Shown piece after piece: positions 7,941 through 16,684 of a DNA stretch of 64,000 nt. The stretch's first letter is position 1; every line of letters starts with the position of its first letter. This DNA is from CALOCY01 sp942491975 (GTDB taxonomy: Bacteria > Bacteroidota > Bacteroidia > Bacteroidales > Prolixibacteraceae). Below the pieces are notes generated by a model. That model was not told where the DNA came from. It saw only the letters and a list, made by a program, of their open reading frames with translations, and did no database searches. Location: positions 2,976,001 to 3,040,000 of the forward strand of contig CALOCY010000004.1 of assembly GCA_942491975.1 (NCBI GenBank). Reading direction: 5' to 3'. The translations under genes were made by a program, and so were the position numbers.

Positions 7941-8327
7941 ATGGAAGTAGTTAATGCAATTGGTAGAAGAAAAGCAGCCATTGCCCGCGTATTTGTTAGC
8001 GAAGGTAAAGGAAATATTACTATCAATAAAAGAGACATCTCCGAGTATTTTCCTTCAGAAATACTTCAATATGTGGTAAAGCAACCCCTGAACTTACTTG
8101 AGGTTGCCGAGAAGTATGACATTAAGGTAAATCTTGACGGAGGAGGTTTTAAAGGACAGGCTGAAGCATTGCGCCTTGCCATTGCCCGGGCATTGGTAAA
8201 AATTGATCCCGAATCAAAACCTGCATTCAGGACAGCTGGGTTTATGACCCGCGACCCACGTCAGGTTGAACGTAAAAAACCGGGACAACCAAAAGCACGC
8301 AAGCGCTTCCAGTTCTCTAAACGTTAA
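7941..8327 (+). CDS. rpsI: 30S ribosomal protein S9
   Basis: The 128-residue protein begins with VNAIGRRKAAIARVFV and ends KKPGQPKARKRFQFSKR. The basic C-terminal tail ending in Lys-Arg is the part of S9 that reaches the ribosomal P site and contacts tRNA. It is co-transcribed with rplM, as in nearly all bacteria. Length and ends are normal. Confidence 0.97.
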   Translation: MEVVNAIGRRKAAIARVFVSEGKGNITINKRDISEYFPSEILQYVVKQPLNLLEVAEKYDIKVNLDGGGFKGQAEALRLAIARALVKIDPESKPAFRTAGFMTRDPRQVERKKPGQPKARKRFQFSKR

Positions 8328-8356
8328 TGAATTAAATTATCTGTTAATCAAATTTT

Positions 8357-8400
8357 GTTTAGTATCTAAACTTTCGGGACTTCTGCAACGGAACTACCCG
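8357..8400 (+). promoter_or_regulatory. Possible structured leader before rpsB
   Basis: Two hairpins can form in the 109-base gap between rpsI and rpsB: GTTTAG-TAT-CTAAAC (8357-8371) directly followed by CGGG...CCCG (8375-8400) with an inner TTC/GAA pairing. There is no T-run and no clear TAnnTTTG box. A mRNA element bound by S2 for feedback control is conceivable; I do not recognise a named family. Confidence 0.35.
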
Positions 8401-8436
8401 ATGAGTTGTTTAAACAGAATGTAAACAAGCATTATT

Positions 8437-9339
8437 ATGCCAAGAACAAATTTCGAAGAGTTATTAAAAGCAGGTGTTCACTTCGGTCACCTCAAAAGAA
8501 AGTGGAACCCGAACATGGCTCCTTACATTTTCATGGAGAAAAACGGCATCCATATTATTGATCTTCAAAAAACCGTAGTAAAAATTGATGAGAGTGCTGC
8601 TGCACTGAAACAGATTGCCAAATCAGGACGTAAGATTCTGTTTGTTGCAACAAAAAAACAGGCTAAAGACATTGTTACCAACTTGGTTAAAGAGGTAAAT
8701 ATGCCTTATATTACCGAACGCTGGGCTGGTGGTATGTTAACCAATTTCCCGACCATTCGTAAGGCAATCAAGAAGATGGTATCTATTGATAAGCTGATGA
8801 AAGATCCTAAAAACTGGGAAAACCTGTCGAAACGCGAACGTCTACAAATTACACGTCAACGTGCCAAACTGGAAAAAATACTGGGTTCTATTGCTGACCT
8901 CACACGACTTCCTGCAGCGTTGTTTGTTGTTGATATATTGAAGGAAAAAATCGCTGTTCGTGAAGCTCAACGTCTCGGTATTCCTGTATTTGCAATGGTT
9001 GACACCAATTCCAACCCTAAAGGGATTGATTTTGTAATTCCCGCCAACGACGATGCTTCACAATCAATTCAGCTGATCGTAAAAACAATGTGTGATGCTG
9101 TAAGCGAAGGATTGACCGAAAGGAAGACAGAGAAAGAGAAGGACGATGCTGAAAAAGAGACAAAAAAAGCTGCCCCAAAAGCAGCAGAAGCAAAAAAGTC
9201 AGCAGCCAAGAAGAAGGAAGAGGTAAAAGAAGAGGAGAAAGAGGAAGCTGTTGCTCCTGAAAAAGCAAAAAAAGCAGCACCGAAAAAAGCGGCTCCTGCA
9301 GAGAAAACAGAAGAGTCCACAACACAGGAAGAAAAATAA
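8437..9339 (+). CDS. rpsB: 30S ribosomal protein S2 with long charged C-terminal tail
   Basis: S2 is a late-assembling protein of the small subunit. The core is canonical, from FEELLKAGVHFGHLKRKWNP to VDTNSNPKGIDFVIPANDDA (about residues 4-207). From about residue 228 there is an extension of some 70 residues made almost only of Lys, Glu, Ala and Pro, so the protein is 300 residues instead of the usual 230-260. Such tails are common in Bacteroidota S2 and are probably disordered. The order rpsB-tsf is conserved in most bacteria. Confidence 0.97.
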   Translation: MPRTNFEELLKAGVHFGHLKRKWNPNMAPYIFMEKNGIHIIDLQKTVVKIDESAAALKQIAKSGRKILFVATKKQAKDIVTNLVKEVNMPYITERWAGGMLTNFPTIRKAIKKMVSIDKLMKDPKNWENLSKRERLQITRQRAKLEKILGSIADLTRLPAALFVVDILKEKIAVREAQRLGIPVFAMVDTNSNPKGIDFVIPANDDASQSIQLIVKTMCDAVSEGLTERKTEKEKDDAEKETKKAAPKAAEAKKSAAKKKEEVKEEEKEEAVAPEKAKKAAPKKAAPAEKTEESTTQEEK

Positions 9340-9369
9340 TCATTAACAATTCATTTAAAAAAAGATAAA

Positions 9370-10194
9370 ATGGCTATTTCAGCTGCAGATGTAATGAAGT
9401 TGCGTAAAGCAACCGGAGCTGGCATGATGGACTGTAAAAAAGCCCTTGCCGAAGCTGAAGGTGATTTTGACCGCGCTGTTGAGATCATTCGTGAAAAAGG
9501 TAAAGCAATTGCAAACAAACGTGCCGACAGGGAAGCTTCAGAAGGTGTTGTTTTAACAAAAACAACTGACGATGGTAAGTTTGGTGTAATGATTGTATTG
9601 AATTGTGAAACAGATTTCGTAGCTAAAAACGAAGGTTTTGTTTTATTTGCCGAAAAAATTATTGATACAGCATTGGCTAACAAAGTTGCCGATTTGGAAA
9701 CATTGAGAGCACTTGAGATGGATGGTCGTACAATCAACGAGCATATTGTTGAACAAACGGGTATTATTGGTGAAAAATTAGACCTTTCACACTTTGCAAA
9801 AATTGATACCGAATCGGTTATGGCTTATATCCACCCTGGAAACAAGCTTGCCACGCTTGTTGGGTTTAACAAAACAACCGAGGTCCAGGTTGCAAAAGAT
9901 GTAGCAATGCAGATTGCTGCAATGGCACCTGTTGCTGTTGACAAGGGCGATGTTCCTGCAGAGGTAATCGAAAAAGAACTGGAGATTGCCAAAGAAAAAT
10001 TCCGCCAGGAAGGGAAACCTGAAAATATGCTGGATAAAATTGCACAAGGCGCATTGGCCAAATGGTTTAAAGAGACGACACTATTGAACCAGGTGTATGT
10101 AAAAGACGGTAAAATTTCAATCCGTGAATTTCTTGCCAATAACGATAAGGAACTTACAGTTGTTGGTTTTGAACGTTTTTCACTAAGCAATTAA
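9370..10194 (+). CDS. tsf: Elongation factor Ts
   Basis: EF-Ts recycles EF-Tu by exchanging GDP for GTP. The N-terminal domain has the signature RKATGAGMMDCKKALAEAEG (about residues 12-31), and the core contains the VLNCETDFVAKN motif (about residues 76-87). The length of 274 is normal. It is the last gene of the ribosomal operon and is followed by a strong terminator. Confidence 0.97.
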   Translation: MAISAADVMKLRKATGAGMMDCKKALAEAEGDFDRAVEIIREKGKAIANKRADREASEGVVLTKTTDDGKFGVMIVLNCETDFVAKNEGFVLFAEKIIDTALANKVADLETLRALEMDGRTINEHIVEQTGIIGEKLDLSHFAKIDTESVMAYIHPGNKLATLVGFNKTTEVQVAKDVAMQIAAMAPVAVDKGDVPAEVIEKELEIAKEKFRQEGKPENMLDKIAQGALAKWFKETTLLNQVYVKDGKISIREFLANNDKELTVVGFERFSLSN

Positions 10195-10216
10195 GTTTTT
10201 TGAGCAATATATTGAA

Positions 10217-10243
10217 AGCTCCGATTCTTCGGGGCTTTTTTTA
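10217..10243 (+). terminator. Rho-independent terminator after tsf
   Basis: AGCTCCGA-TTCT-TCGGGGCT forms an 8-bp stem with one T-G pair and is followed by seven T. Confidence 0.92.
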
Positions 10244-10300
10244 TGCACTGCTACGCAGTTGGAGTAAGTGTTGCAGGCTTTAAGGACACGGACAAACTAA

Positions 10301-10318
10301 AAACCGTTAAAACGGTTT
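10301..10318. repeat. Short perfect palindrome
   Basis: AAACCGTT-AA-AACGGTTT is an 8-bp perfect inverted repeat in the long gap between tsf and the next gene. It lies outside dispersed repeat copy B. No gene is seen in 10244-10629; apart from this palindrome and copy B the stretch shows nothing recognisable. Confidence 0.5.
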
Positions 10319-10390
10319 GGGATAGTGAGTGATTTGCATTCCGGATCTCAGGGTTAAAGAGGCTGTGTGAAAACGAACGAAAACTGAACC

Positions 10391-10549
10391 ACTATGGATT
10401 GAAAATCCATAGGTTTGGATTACCAATGAAATTCGTTCAGTAAGCACCAAAAAACATTCCCTCTGGGGCTATCCCCAGACAGAGTTTAATTTCCAAATCC
10501 ATTTTAATTGAAATTTATAGAAACTAAAGTAGCTGCAATGATCCGCGAT
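10391..10549. repeat. Dispersed intergenic repeat, copy B
   Basis: It begins ACTATGGATTGAAAATCCAT and ends GCAATGATCCGCGAT. It matches copy A (5452-5677) at both ends but has a shorter middle. GGATTGAAAATCC near the left end is itself a small inverted repeat. It is non-coding. Confidence 0.6.
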
Positions 10550-10629
10550 AATCCCGATAGCCATCCTTTTTTGTCTTGATTCTTGCCCTCTTTTTATGTT
10601 ATAAACTTTTTAACGTTTAACTCTTGACT

Positions 10630-11373
10630 TTATTGACCCTCAAAATCAAAATTCTGCTGTAGCTTCATGGCTTCAATCTTTTTCTTCTCTTTGGGACGGA
10701 AGAAGTAGATAACGCCGTACTCCTGTGCTTCTTTTCGTTTACGTTCTTCGGGAAGATTAATAAAGTGTTCTTCGATCTCATTCCATATTCTCAGGATCAA
10801 CTCATCAGCTTCTTCGCGCATTTCACCTACTTTTTCCGATGCCCGGTGGGTTATATTTTGTAGCATTTTCTGGTGGTGGTGTGCTTCAACAAACTCTTCG
10901 TACCGCACTTTAACCACAGCAACCGAGGGGCTGTAAATGGGGCTTCCCCCTCCATTCCGGATACGGTCTTGCTCTCCGTCAATCACCTTTTTCCCCCATT
11001 CCACCACTTCACTTTCAAGGTTCAGTAACGGAACATTTTTATCGTCTATACTCAACCCGTAATATTCACGTACTTTCGGATTCAGCTCTCCCCTGATGAT
11101 GGCAAAATTTAAAACCTGGATAAAATGAGAGATATAAAGGCGCGCTTTCTTAAGCATCTCATTGTGTGCCTTGCTTTTAGCCGACTGGTTTTTTAGGGCT
11201 GTTTTGTGTTGAACCACAGCCTGTTCAAATGATAGTATGAATGCACGAACCCTGCTAAGGCTAACTTGTGAAAAAGCCAGTTCGTCAACCGGTTTTTTCA
11301 TTGCCATTTCCAAAGCCTTCTTAATTGCGCGTAACCTCGCCTGATCCGTATTCGGCAATCTTCTGTACGGCAT
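10630..11373 (-). CDS. Conserved hypothetical protein, helical
   Basis: I do not recognise a functional family. The ATG at 11373 gives MPYRRLPNTDQARLRAIKK, a start that I associate with conserved Bacteroidota hypotheticals; an in-frame TTG at 11379 is less likely. The 247-residue protein is soluble, highly charged and predicted mostly alpha-helical, with no signal peptide or membrane segment. Features include an AHHHQKML segment near residue 173 and a Lys/Glu-rich C-terminus (EKKKIEAMKLQQ). It stands alone between the ribosomal operon and the transglutaminase pair. On the minus strand CGAAGATA at 11402 resembles a -7 box (TATCTTCG) with one mismatch. Confidence 0.75.
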   Translation of the reverse strand: MPYRRLPNTDQARLRAIKKALEMAMKKPVDELAFSQVSLSRVRAFILSFEQAVVQHKTALKNQSAKSKAHNEMLKKARLYISHFIQVLNFAIIRGELNPKVREYYGLSIDDKNVPLLNLESEVVEWGKKVIDGEQDRIRNGGGSPIYSPSVAVVKVRYEEFVEAHHHQKMLQNITHRASEKVGEMREEADELILRIWNEIEEHFINLPEERKRKEAQEYGVIYFFRPKEKKKIEAMKLQQNFDFEGQ

Positions 11374-11592
11374 AATCAATCAATTCCGTTGTTCCCTATG
11401 GCGAAGATACAAAAAATACACAAAACAAGCCCGTGTTCGCAAAAAATACAACGACCTGTAATAAAGAGGTATTTTTATTCTTCCAATTGGTTAACATATT
11501 GTTTTCATTCATGATATTTATACTGTTATGGGATGTAAATAATGTATACCTTGCAAAAAACCCATTTTTAATCACCTTTTAATATTTCAAAT

Positions 11593-13581
11593 ATGAAGAA
11601 AATAATCAGGTATATAGTGCTATTCTTAGTCGTATTCTTTTTTGTTCAATATTCAAATGCAGATTCTTGTACATCTGATCCAATTAAAGAATTAATTGCC
11701 AAAGCCGGTACAAGTAAGCAATATCCCCGGGCCGACATGCTTGTTGTTTTTGACAGTACCCGGGTTGATATGCAAGAAAACGGGTTGAGTCGTTTTAATG
11801 AACATAAGCTGTATAAAGTACTCACATCAAACGGAGCAAAAAAACACAATGTGTTTAAATATGATTATGATCCGCTTTCGGCTTTTGCCCAGATTGAAAA
11901 GATCAAGATTTATTACAAAAATGGTACTGAAAAGGTAATTACCCTTGATGACGAACTGGATTATCCGGCACCGGCTACAGTCATACTCTGGGGTGCACGG
12001 CAAAAAATGATTGAGCTGGGAAGGTTAGAACCGGGTGATGCTTTTGAAGTATTTTTGTTTAAAAAAGGTTTTACCTATGCTTTACTTAAAGATGAAAATA
12101 GCGATGATGAACGGTTTATTCCTCCAATGCGGGGACATTTTTATGATATTGTACCGTTTTGGAACGACTATCCCGTGTTAAAAAAAGTGTATCAGGTTGC
12201 TATTCCCAACACCAAAAAAGTTCAGTACAAAGTATACAATGGTAAACTTGATGTTACGAAAAAAAACAAGGGAGAAAAAACACTCTATACATTTGTTGCA
12301 GGAAAAACGATGTCATTCAAAAGAGAACCAGGAATGGTAGCTTTGTCTGATGTTGCACCTAAAGTATTAATATCGACATCACCTGACTGGTATGCCAAAT
12401 CGAAATGGTTTTACGGGGTTAATGAAGATTATGGTAGTTTTGAATCGACACCTGAAATTGACCAGAAGGTAAATGAAATTTTGAAAGGGGCAAAAAATGA
12501 ACTTGATTCGGTTAGCAGGCTTACGCACTGGGTGGCCGATGAAATTCGTTATTTTGGCCTTTCAATGGGGAAAGGAGAAGGCTTTACACTTCATAAAGGG
12601 AGTATGAACTATCTTGACAGGTGTGGGGTTTGTAAAGATAAAGCCGGCATGCTGGTAACAATGTTACGATCAGCCGGATTTGAATCATATGCAGCTATGA
12701 CGATGGCCGGTTCACGGATTGATTATATTCCGGCTGATCAGTTTAACCATTCGGTAGTAGTAGTAAAACTGTCTGATGGCAAACTGCATCCACTTGATCC
12801 TACCTGGGTTCCATTCATTAGAGAATTGTGGTCCAGTGCCGAACAACAACAAAATTATCTGCCCGGTACTCCTGAAGGTTCCGATTTGCTGGAGACTCCA
12901 ACCTCATCACCTGAAAATCATTATATCAAAATCAAAGGATCATCTGTGCTTGACAAAAATGGGACGCTTACCGGGACAATTAATATTGAAGCCGAAGGAC
13001 AAACTGATGCTGCACTTAGAAGATTATTTACAAGTTCGCGTAAAGCACAGTGGGAACAAAATCTTAAAAATCAATTGTTAGACGTATGCCCGCAAGCTGT
13101 TATAACAACTATTGATTATAATGCCGACCCTTATGATTATATGGCGGCACCCATTAATATGACCATAAAATACAGTATTCCTGGTTATGCAGTGGTTACC
13201 GGTGATGAGATCATTTTTACTCCACTGGCGGCAACAGGGATTTTTAGGAGAGGCATGAGACATTTACGTATGAATGTAGGTATTGAAGAGCGCAAACACC
13301 CCTACAGGGAAGCATGCTCAAGAATGGTTGAAATTGAAGAACAAACAACATTGCCATACAACTGTGAAATTGCATGGCAACCTGTGACCGATGATGTTGA
13401 AGGAAGTGGTGCTTCATACACGGGTGGTTATACCATTAATGGCAAGGATGTGAAAATTACTGAAAAAGCGACGTTCAATAAACGGATATACCAACCCGAA
13501 GATTGGTCATCATATCGTGAGGCAGTTATTGCCCAAAAGAAATTTGCAGATAACCCGATCATTCTGAAAATTAAAAAATAA
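11593..13581 (+). CDS. Secreted DUF3857/transglutaminase-like protein, catalytic residues intact
   Basis: The 662-residue protein has a signal peptide (residues 1-23), a DUF3857-type beta domain and a transglutaminase-like papain-fold domain. A Cys-His-Asp triad is visible: Cys347 in RCGVCKDKAGML, His386 in FNHSVVV and Asp402 in LDPTW. A beta-rich C-terminal domain follows. In Bacteroidota such proteins are periplasmic or surface-located; substrates are not known and both peptidase and transpeptidase activities have been proposed for the fold. The gene is 5 bases upstream of a paralogue, so the two are probably one operon. Nothing clear is seen in the 213 bases upstream apart from the weak box noted for the divergent gene. 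Confidence 0.85.
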   Translation: MKKIIRYIVLFLVVFFFVQYSNADSCTSDPIKELIAKAGTSKQYPRADMLVVFDSTRVDMQENGLSRFNEHKLYKVLTSNGAKKHNVFKYDYDPLSAFAQIEKIKIYYKNGTEKVITLDDELDYPAPATVILWGARQKMIELGRLEPGDAFEVFLFKKGFTYALLKDENSDDERFIPPMRGHFYDIVPFWNDYPVLKKVYQVAIPNTKKVQYKVYNGKLDVTKKNKGEKTLYTFVAGKTMSFKREPGMVALSDVAPKVLISTSPDWYAKSKWFYGVNEDYGSFESTPEIDQKVNEILKGAKNELDSVSRLTHWVADEIRYFGLSMGKGEGFTLHKGSMNYLDRCGVCKDKAGMLVTMLRSAGFESYAAMTMAGSRIDYIPADQFNHSVVVVKLSDGKLHPLDPTWVPFIRELWSSAEQQQNYLPGTPEGSDLLETPTSSPENHYIKIKGSSVLDKNGTLTGTINIEAEGQTDAALRRLFTSSRKAQWEQNLKNQLLDVCPQAVITTIDYNADPYDYMAAPINMTIKYSIPGYAVVTGDEIIFTPLAATGIFRRGMRHLRMNVGIEERKHPYREACSRMVEIEEQTTLPYNCEIAWQPVTDDVEGSGASYTGGYTINGKDVKITEKATFNKRIYQPEDWSSYREAVIAQKKFADNPIILKIKK

Positions 13582-13586
13582 AAATT

Positions 13587-15407
13587 ATGAGATATATACA
13601 ACTAATTACTATACTATTTGTAACTGTCCTTGTATCTTGTACAAAGTCACCCACATCGCAAGAATATCCCCAGGCCGATGCGGTTTACCTTAAGTTGAAC
13701 AAAACCTATGTGTTGAATCAGGATGGCAGTATTGATATGACTGTTGAAAAAGCACAGAAACTTTTTACTTATCGTGCATTTCACACATATTACGGAGAAA
13801 CAATTATTCCCTATAATCCCGATTTTCAGTCGGTAAAGATCAACGATGCCTATACCGTAATGGCTGACGGGAAAAAGGTTATAGTGCCTGATAATGGGTA
13901 TAATGAAGTGTTACCACGGTATTGCACCAACTCAAAAGCACACAATAAAATACGTGAATATGTTATTACACATACCGGTCTTGAGCGGGATGCGACAATT
14001 TTTTGCAGTTACACGGTGCATACCAAACCGGGGGCATTCCCTTACATGGTTTTTGACGAAAAGCTGGCAACTGATTGTCCCGTTCAGAAGTATAAAATAA
14101 CCGTTAAGGTTCCTGACACCAAAAATATCAACCCTGTTCTTCTCAATACCACCGGGTGGGAAATCAGGCAAAAACAGAAGCAGCAAAACGGGTATACGGT
14201 TGCAAGTTGGACATTAAAAGATACGCCTGTCCTTTCGACTGAAGGTCATCAACATGAGATGCATCATTATGTGCCACAATTATTGGTAACTACTTCGCAG
14301 TCAATAGATGAATCATTAAACCCGTTTGTTTTAAATGAAACATTTAATGCAGATGCAAGCCCTGAAATAAAAAAATATATCTCGAAAAAATTTAACGAGA
14401 AACAGGATAATTTCGATAAAATTTTTGGTATCCATAAACTTGTTGTTAATGAAATAAATACTGTCAGGGTTCCTTTCAGCCTTACCGGGTTTAATGTACG
14501 AATGCCTGAAGAGGTATGGAGTTGTAATTCGGGTACGCCAATTGAAAAATGTTGCTTGATGGCTGCACTGTTACGTAGTGAAGGTTTTGATGCTAAAGTT
14601 GCGATAAAAACAACACCGTATAAATTTGTTGATGGAAGGCTATATGAAACAATGTTCGATCCGTATGTATATGTAAATCCTAATCCTGAAACATCACTCT
14701 ATTTATCTGTAAACGAACGTTCAACGAATGAGCTTCAGAAACAATTCGCAGGATATAAGATGTTTTCACTATCAAAAAACAAAACACCTGAATTGCCCCA
14801 ATCAACGTTCAATAATGAAATAGAAAAGATTACTGTTTCAGCTCAACTTAAACTTGATTCAAAAGGTAATCTCACAGGAAAAGCTGAGGGTAACTTTAAC
14901 ACCATTATGTTAGAATTGAAAAAGGAATTAAAAGTTGTTAACTCATTATTTTTAAGACAAAAAGGCACTGTAGTAAAACGTGATGGTTTAAATGCTACTA
15001 TAGAATTTGATGTAAACAAAAAAGAGGCATTGAAAGCACAGGGTGATTATCTTTTTTTAGAGATTCCGGAAGTTTCAAAGGGTTTCAGTTCACATCATTT
15101 TCTTCCATTGCCTGATAAAAGAACAACACCTTTTGATGCAGGAAAACCAATTAAAGAGGAGTATCAATATACGATTGAAATGCCTGATGGTTATAAACTG
15201 TTAAATAATAAAATTGAAATGTCGGATACTAATAAGGCAGGAACTTTTGCATTCAGTATTAAACAAACAGGAAATACGTTGAAAATAATTAAGCAGATCC
15301 ATCTAAAATCAGCGGTTTACAACCCGGAAGCATATCCTGATTTTAAAACACTTGTTAATCATTGGCATTTGGACAGATACAATCAGCTTATCTTTAAAAG
15401 GATATAA
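13587..15407 (+). CDS. DUF3857/transglutaminase-like lipoprotein, apparent pseudoenzyme
   Basis: This 606-residue paralogue of the preceding gene begins with a lipoprotein signal (lipobox VLVSC, Cys18). The domain order is the same, but the catalytic region reads NSGTPIEKCCLMAALL: the position of the nucleophile is Pro318, with two Cys a few residues later. The His and Asp positions are not preserved either (segment LYETMFDPYVYVNPN). It therefore probably lacks the usual activity and may bind substrate or partner the upstream protein. Co-transcription with an intact paralogue fits a pair with one active and one structural member. The loss of activity is an inference from alignment by eye. Confidence 0.8.
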   Translation: MRYIQLITILFVTVLVSCTKSPTSQEYPQADAVYLKLNKTYVLNQDGSIDMTVEKAQKLFTYRAFHTYYGETIIPYNPDFQSVKINDAYTVMADGKKVIVPDNGYNEVLPRYCTNSKAHNKIREYVITHTGLERDATIFCSYTVHTKPGAFPYMVFDEKLATDCPVQKYKITVKVPDTKNINPVLLNTTGWEIRQKQKQQNGYTVASWTLKDTPVLSTEGHQHEMHHYVPQLLVTTSQSIDESLNPFVLNETFNADASPEIKKYISKKFNEKQDNFDKIFGIHKLVVNEINTVRVPFSLTGFNVRMPEEVWSCNSGTPIEKCCLMAALLRSEGFDAKVAIKTTPYKFVDGRLYETMFDPYVYVNPNPETSLYLSVNERSTNELQKQFAGYKMFSLSKNKTPELPQSTFNNEIEKITVSAQLKLDSKGNLTGKAEGNFNTIMLELKKELKVVNSLFLRQKGTVVKRDGLNATIEFDVNKKEALKAQGDYLFLEIPEVSKGFSSHHFLPLPDKRTTPFDAGKPIKEEYQYTIEMPDGYKLLNNKIEMSDTNKAGTFAFSIKQTGNTLKIIKQIHLKSAVYNPEAYPDFKTLVNHWHLDRYNQLIFKRI

Positions 15408-15427
15408 TATTGGCTGACATTGATTAA

Positions 15428-15472
15428 TAACAAAGGGGCAACCTGAATAGGCTGCCCTTTTGTTATTTTTTT
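15428..15472. terminator. Bidirectional terminator between convergent operons
   Basis: AACAAAGGGGCA and TGCCCTTTTGTT form a long stem followed by a T-rich run on the plus strand; the A-rich left side gives T residues on the minus strand. It can serve both the transglutaminase pair and the sdh operon. Confidence 0.88.
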
Positions 15473-15482
15473 CGCTGTGATA

Positions 15483-16244
15483 CTATTTGAACAATTTTGC
15501 TACAAGATACTCACGGTTCAGGCGGGCAATGTTTGAAATGGAAATTAGTTTGGGGCATTCGGCTTCGCAGGCACCGGTGTTGGTACATCCGCCAAAACCC
15601 AGCTCGTCCATCTTTGCTACCATGTTACGTGCACGGCGTTTAGCTTCAACCTTTCCCTGGGGTAATTTAGCCAGGTGTGATACCTTGGCCGATACAAAAA
15701 GCATGGCCGATGAGTTTTTACAGGCTGCAACACAAGCCCCGCAACCAATACAGGCTGCAGCATCCATCGCCTCTTCAGCATCGTCCTGCCCTATAAGTAT
15801 TGCATTACCATCGGGAACCCCTCCGGTATTTACCGATATAAACCCGCCTGCCTGAAGGATCTCCTCAAAGGCGTTCCGATTAACCATAAGGTCTTTGATT
15901 ACAGGGAATGCACCTGCTCTCCACGGCTCAACAACAATGGTTTGCCCCTCGTGGAATTTTCGCATGTGCAACTGGCACGTGGTTATTTCGGTATCGGGGC
16001 CGTGTGGATGGCCGTTGATGTAAAGGCTGCATGTACCACAAATACCTTCACGACAGTCATGATCAAATGCAATGGGGTCTTTGCCCTCACGTATGAGTTT
16101 ATCATTCAGGATATCCATCATTTCAAGGAAAGAACTTCCCTGGGAAATATTTTCTACCCCATACGTCTCAAAACGCCCTTTTTCTTTCGGGCTGTTTTGT
16201 CTCCAGACTTTTACGTATATTTTCTTTAATGTTATGTCAGCCAT
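15483..16244 (-). CDS. sdhB: Succinate dehydrogenase/fumarate reductase iron-sulfur subunit
   Basis: This subunit passes electrons from the flavoprotein to the membrane cytochrome. The 2Fe-2S cysteines are Cys64, 69, 72 and 90 (CREGICGTC...C). The 4Fe-4S and 3Fe-4S ligands are in CIGCGACVAAC (165-175) and the group Cys220, Cys226, Cys230. The length of 253 is normal. In Bacteroidota the C-A-B complex often works as fumarate reductase in anaerobic respiration and as succinate dehydrogenase in aerobes; the sequence alone does not decide. It is the distal gene, separated from sdhA by an inserted four-helix-bundle gene. Confidence 0.95.
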   Translation of the reverse strand: MADITLKKIYVKVWRQNSPKEKGRFETYGVENISQGSSFLEMMDILNDKLIREGKDPIAFDHDCREGICGTCSLYINGHPHGPDTEITTCQLHMRKFHEGQTIVVEPWRAGAFPVIKDLMVNRNAFEEILQAGGFISVNTGGVPDGNAILIGQDDAEEAMDAAACIGCGACVAACKNSSAMLFVSAKVSHLAKLPQGKVEAKRRARNMVAKMDELGFGGCTNTGACEAECPKLISISNIARLNREYLVAKLFK

Positions 16245-16278
16245 TTCTCTTTTTTTAAGTAATTAGATTTTAGTATTT

Positions 16279-16679
16279 AGATGTTAGTATCTAGATTTTA
16301 GATGATAATTTTTGTTTAAGGCTGAAAATCATCCGCTGAATTTCGCTAAGTTGATCCAGTAATGGTTTTATAGCTTCCTGAGGTAGATAATTCAAATCTA
16401 AACAGATCAGCAAAAGAGACTCCAACTCATATGCAGACCCATTAGCAATATTCAGAAAACGCGCAAATTCTTTTTCTGTTCCTCTGCCTGTGCCTTCTGC
16501 AATGTTTGCTGAAACTGAAATTACAGCACGTCTGATTTGACTGGTTAACCCATATATTTCATCAGAAGGAAACTTCTGACTTTCCTGATAAACGGATTTA
16601 GCCAACTCCCTGCTTTTCTGCCATATTTTCAACTCTTTAAACTGATGCATAAAAGTCTAATATCTGTGTACTAATGTCT
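16279..16679. mobile_element. Putative four-helix-bundle gene cassette inside the sdh operon
   Basis: Imperfect terminal inverted repeats flank the small gene. The plus-strand segment 16279-16303 (AGATGTTAGTATCTAGATTT...) matches the reverse complement of 16655-16679 (AGACATTAGTACACAGATAT...) at about 18 of 25 positions. Both flanks are built from TTAGTA/AGAT words unlike the surrounding genes. The unit separates sdhA from sdhB, which are otherwise normally adjacent. No transposase is encoded, so movement would need help from elsewhere. Confidence 0.5.
16291..16650 (-). CDS. Four helix bundle protein (S23/IVS-encoded family)
   Basis: The 119-residue protein starts FKELKIWQKSRELAKSVY and contains IRRAVISVSANIAEG followed by EKEFARFL, the signature of the four-helix-bundle family first found in 23S rRNA intervening sequences. 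Its biological role is unknown; structures of the family are pentameric helical bundles. It sits between sdhB and sdhA on the same strand, with no relation to succinate oxidation, and its flanks carry imperfect inverted repeats. It may be translated from the sdh transcript. Confidence 0.9.
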   Translation of the reverse strand: MHQFKELKIWQKSRELAKSVYQESQKFPSDEIYGLTSQIRRAVISVSANIAEGTGRGTEKEFARFLNIANGSAYELESLLLICLDLNYLPQEAIKPLLDQLSEIQRMIFSLKQKLSSKI

Positions 16680-16684
16680 GGTAT

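Noticed and set aside
9017..9349. 110-residue minus-strand ORF, very Leu-rich
   Set aside because: It is the antisense of the Lys/Glu/Ala repeats in the S2 tail; the composition is an artefact.
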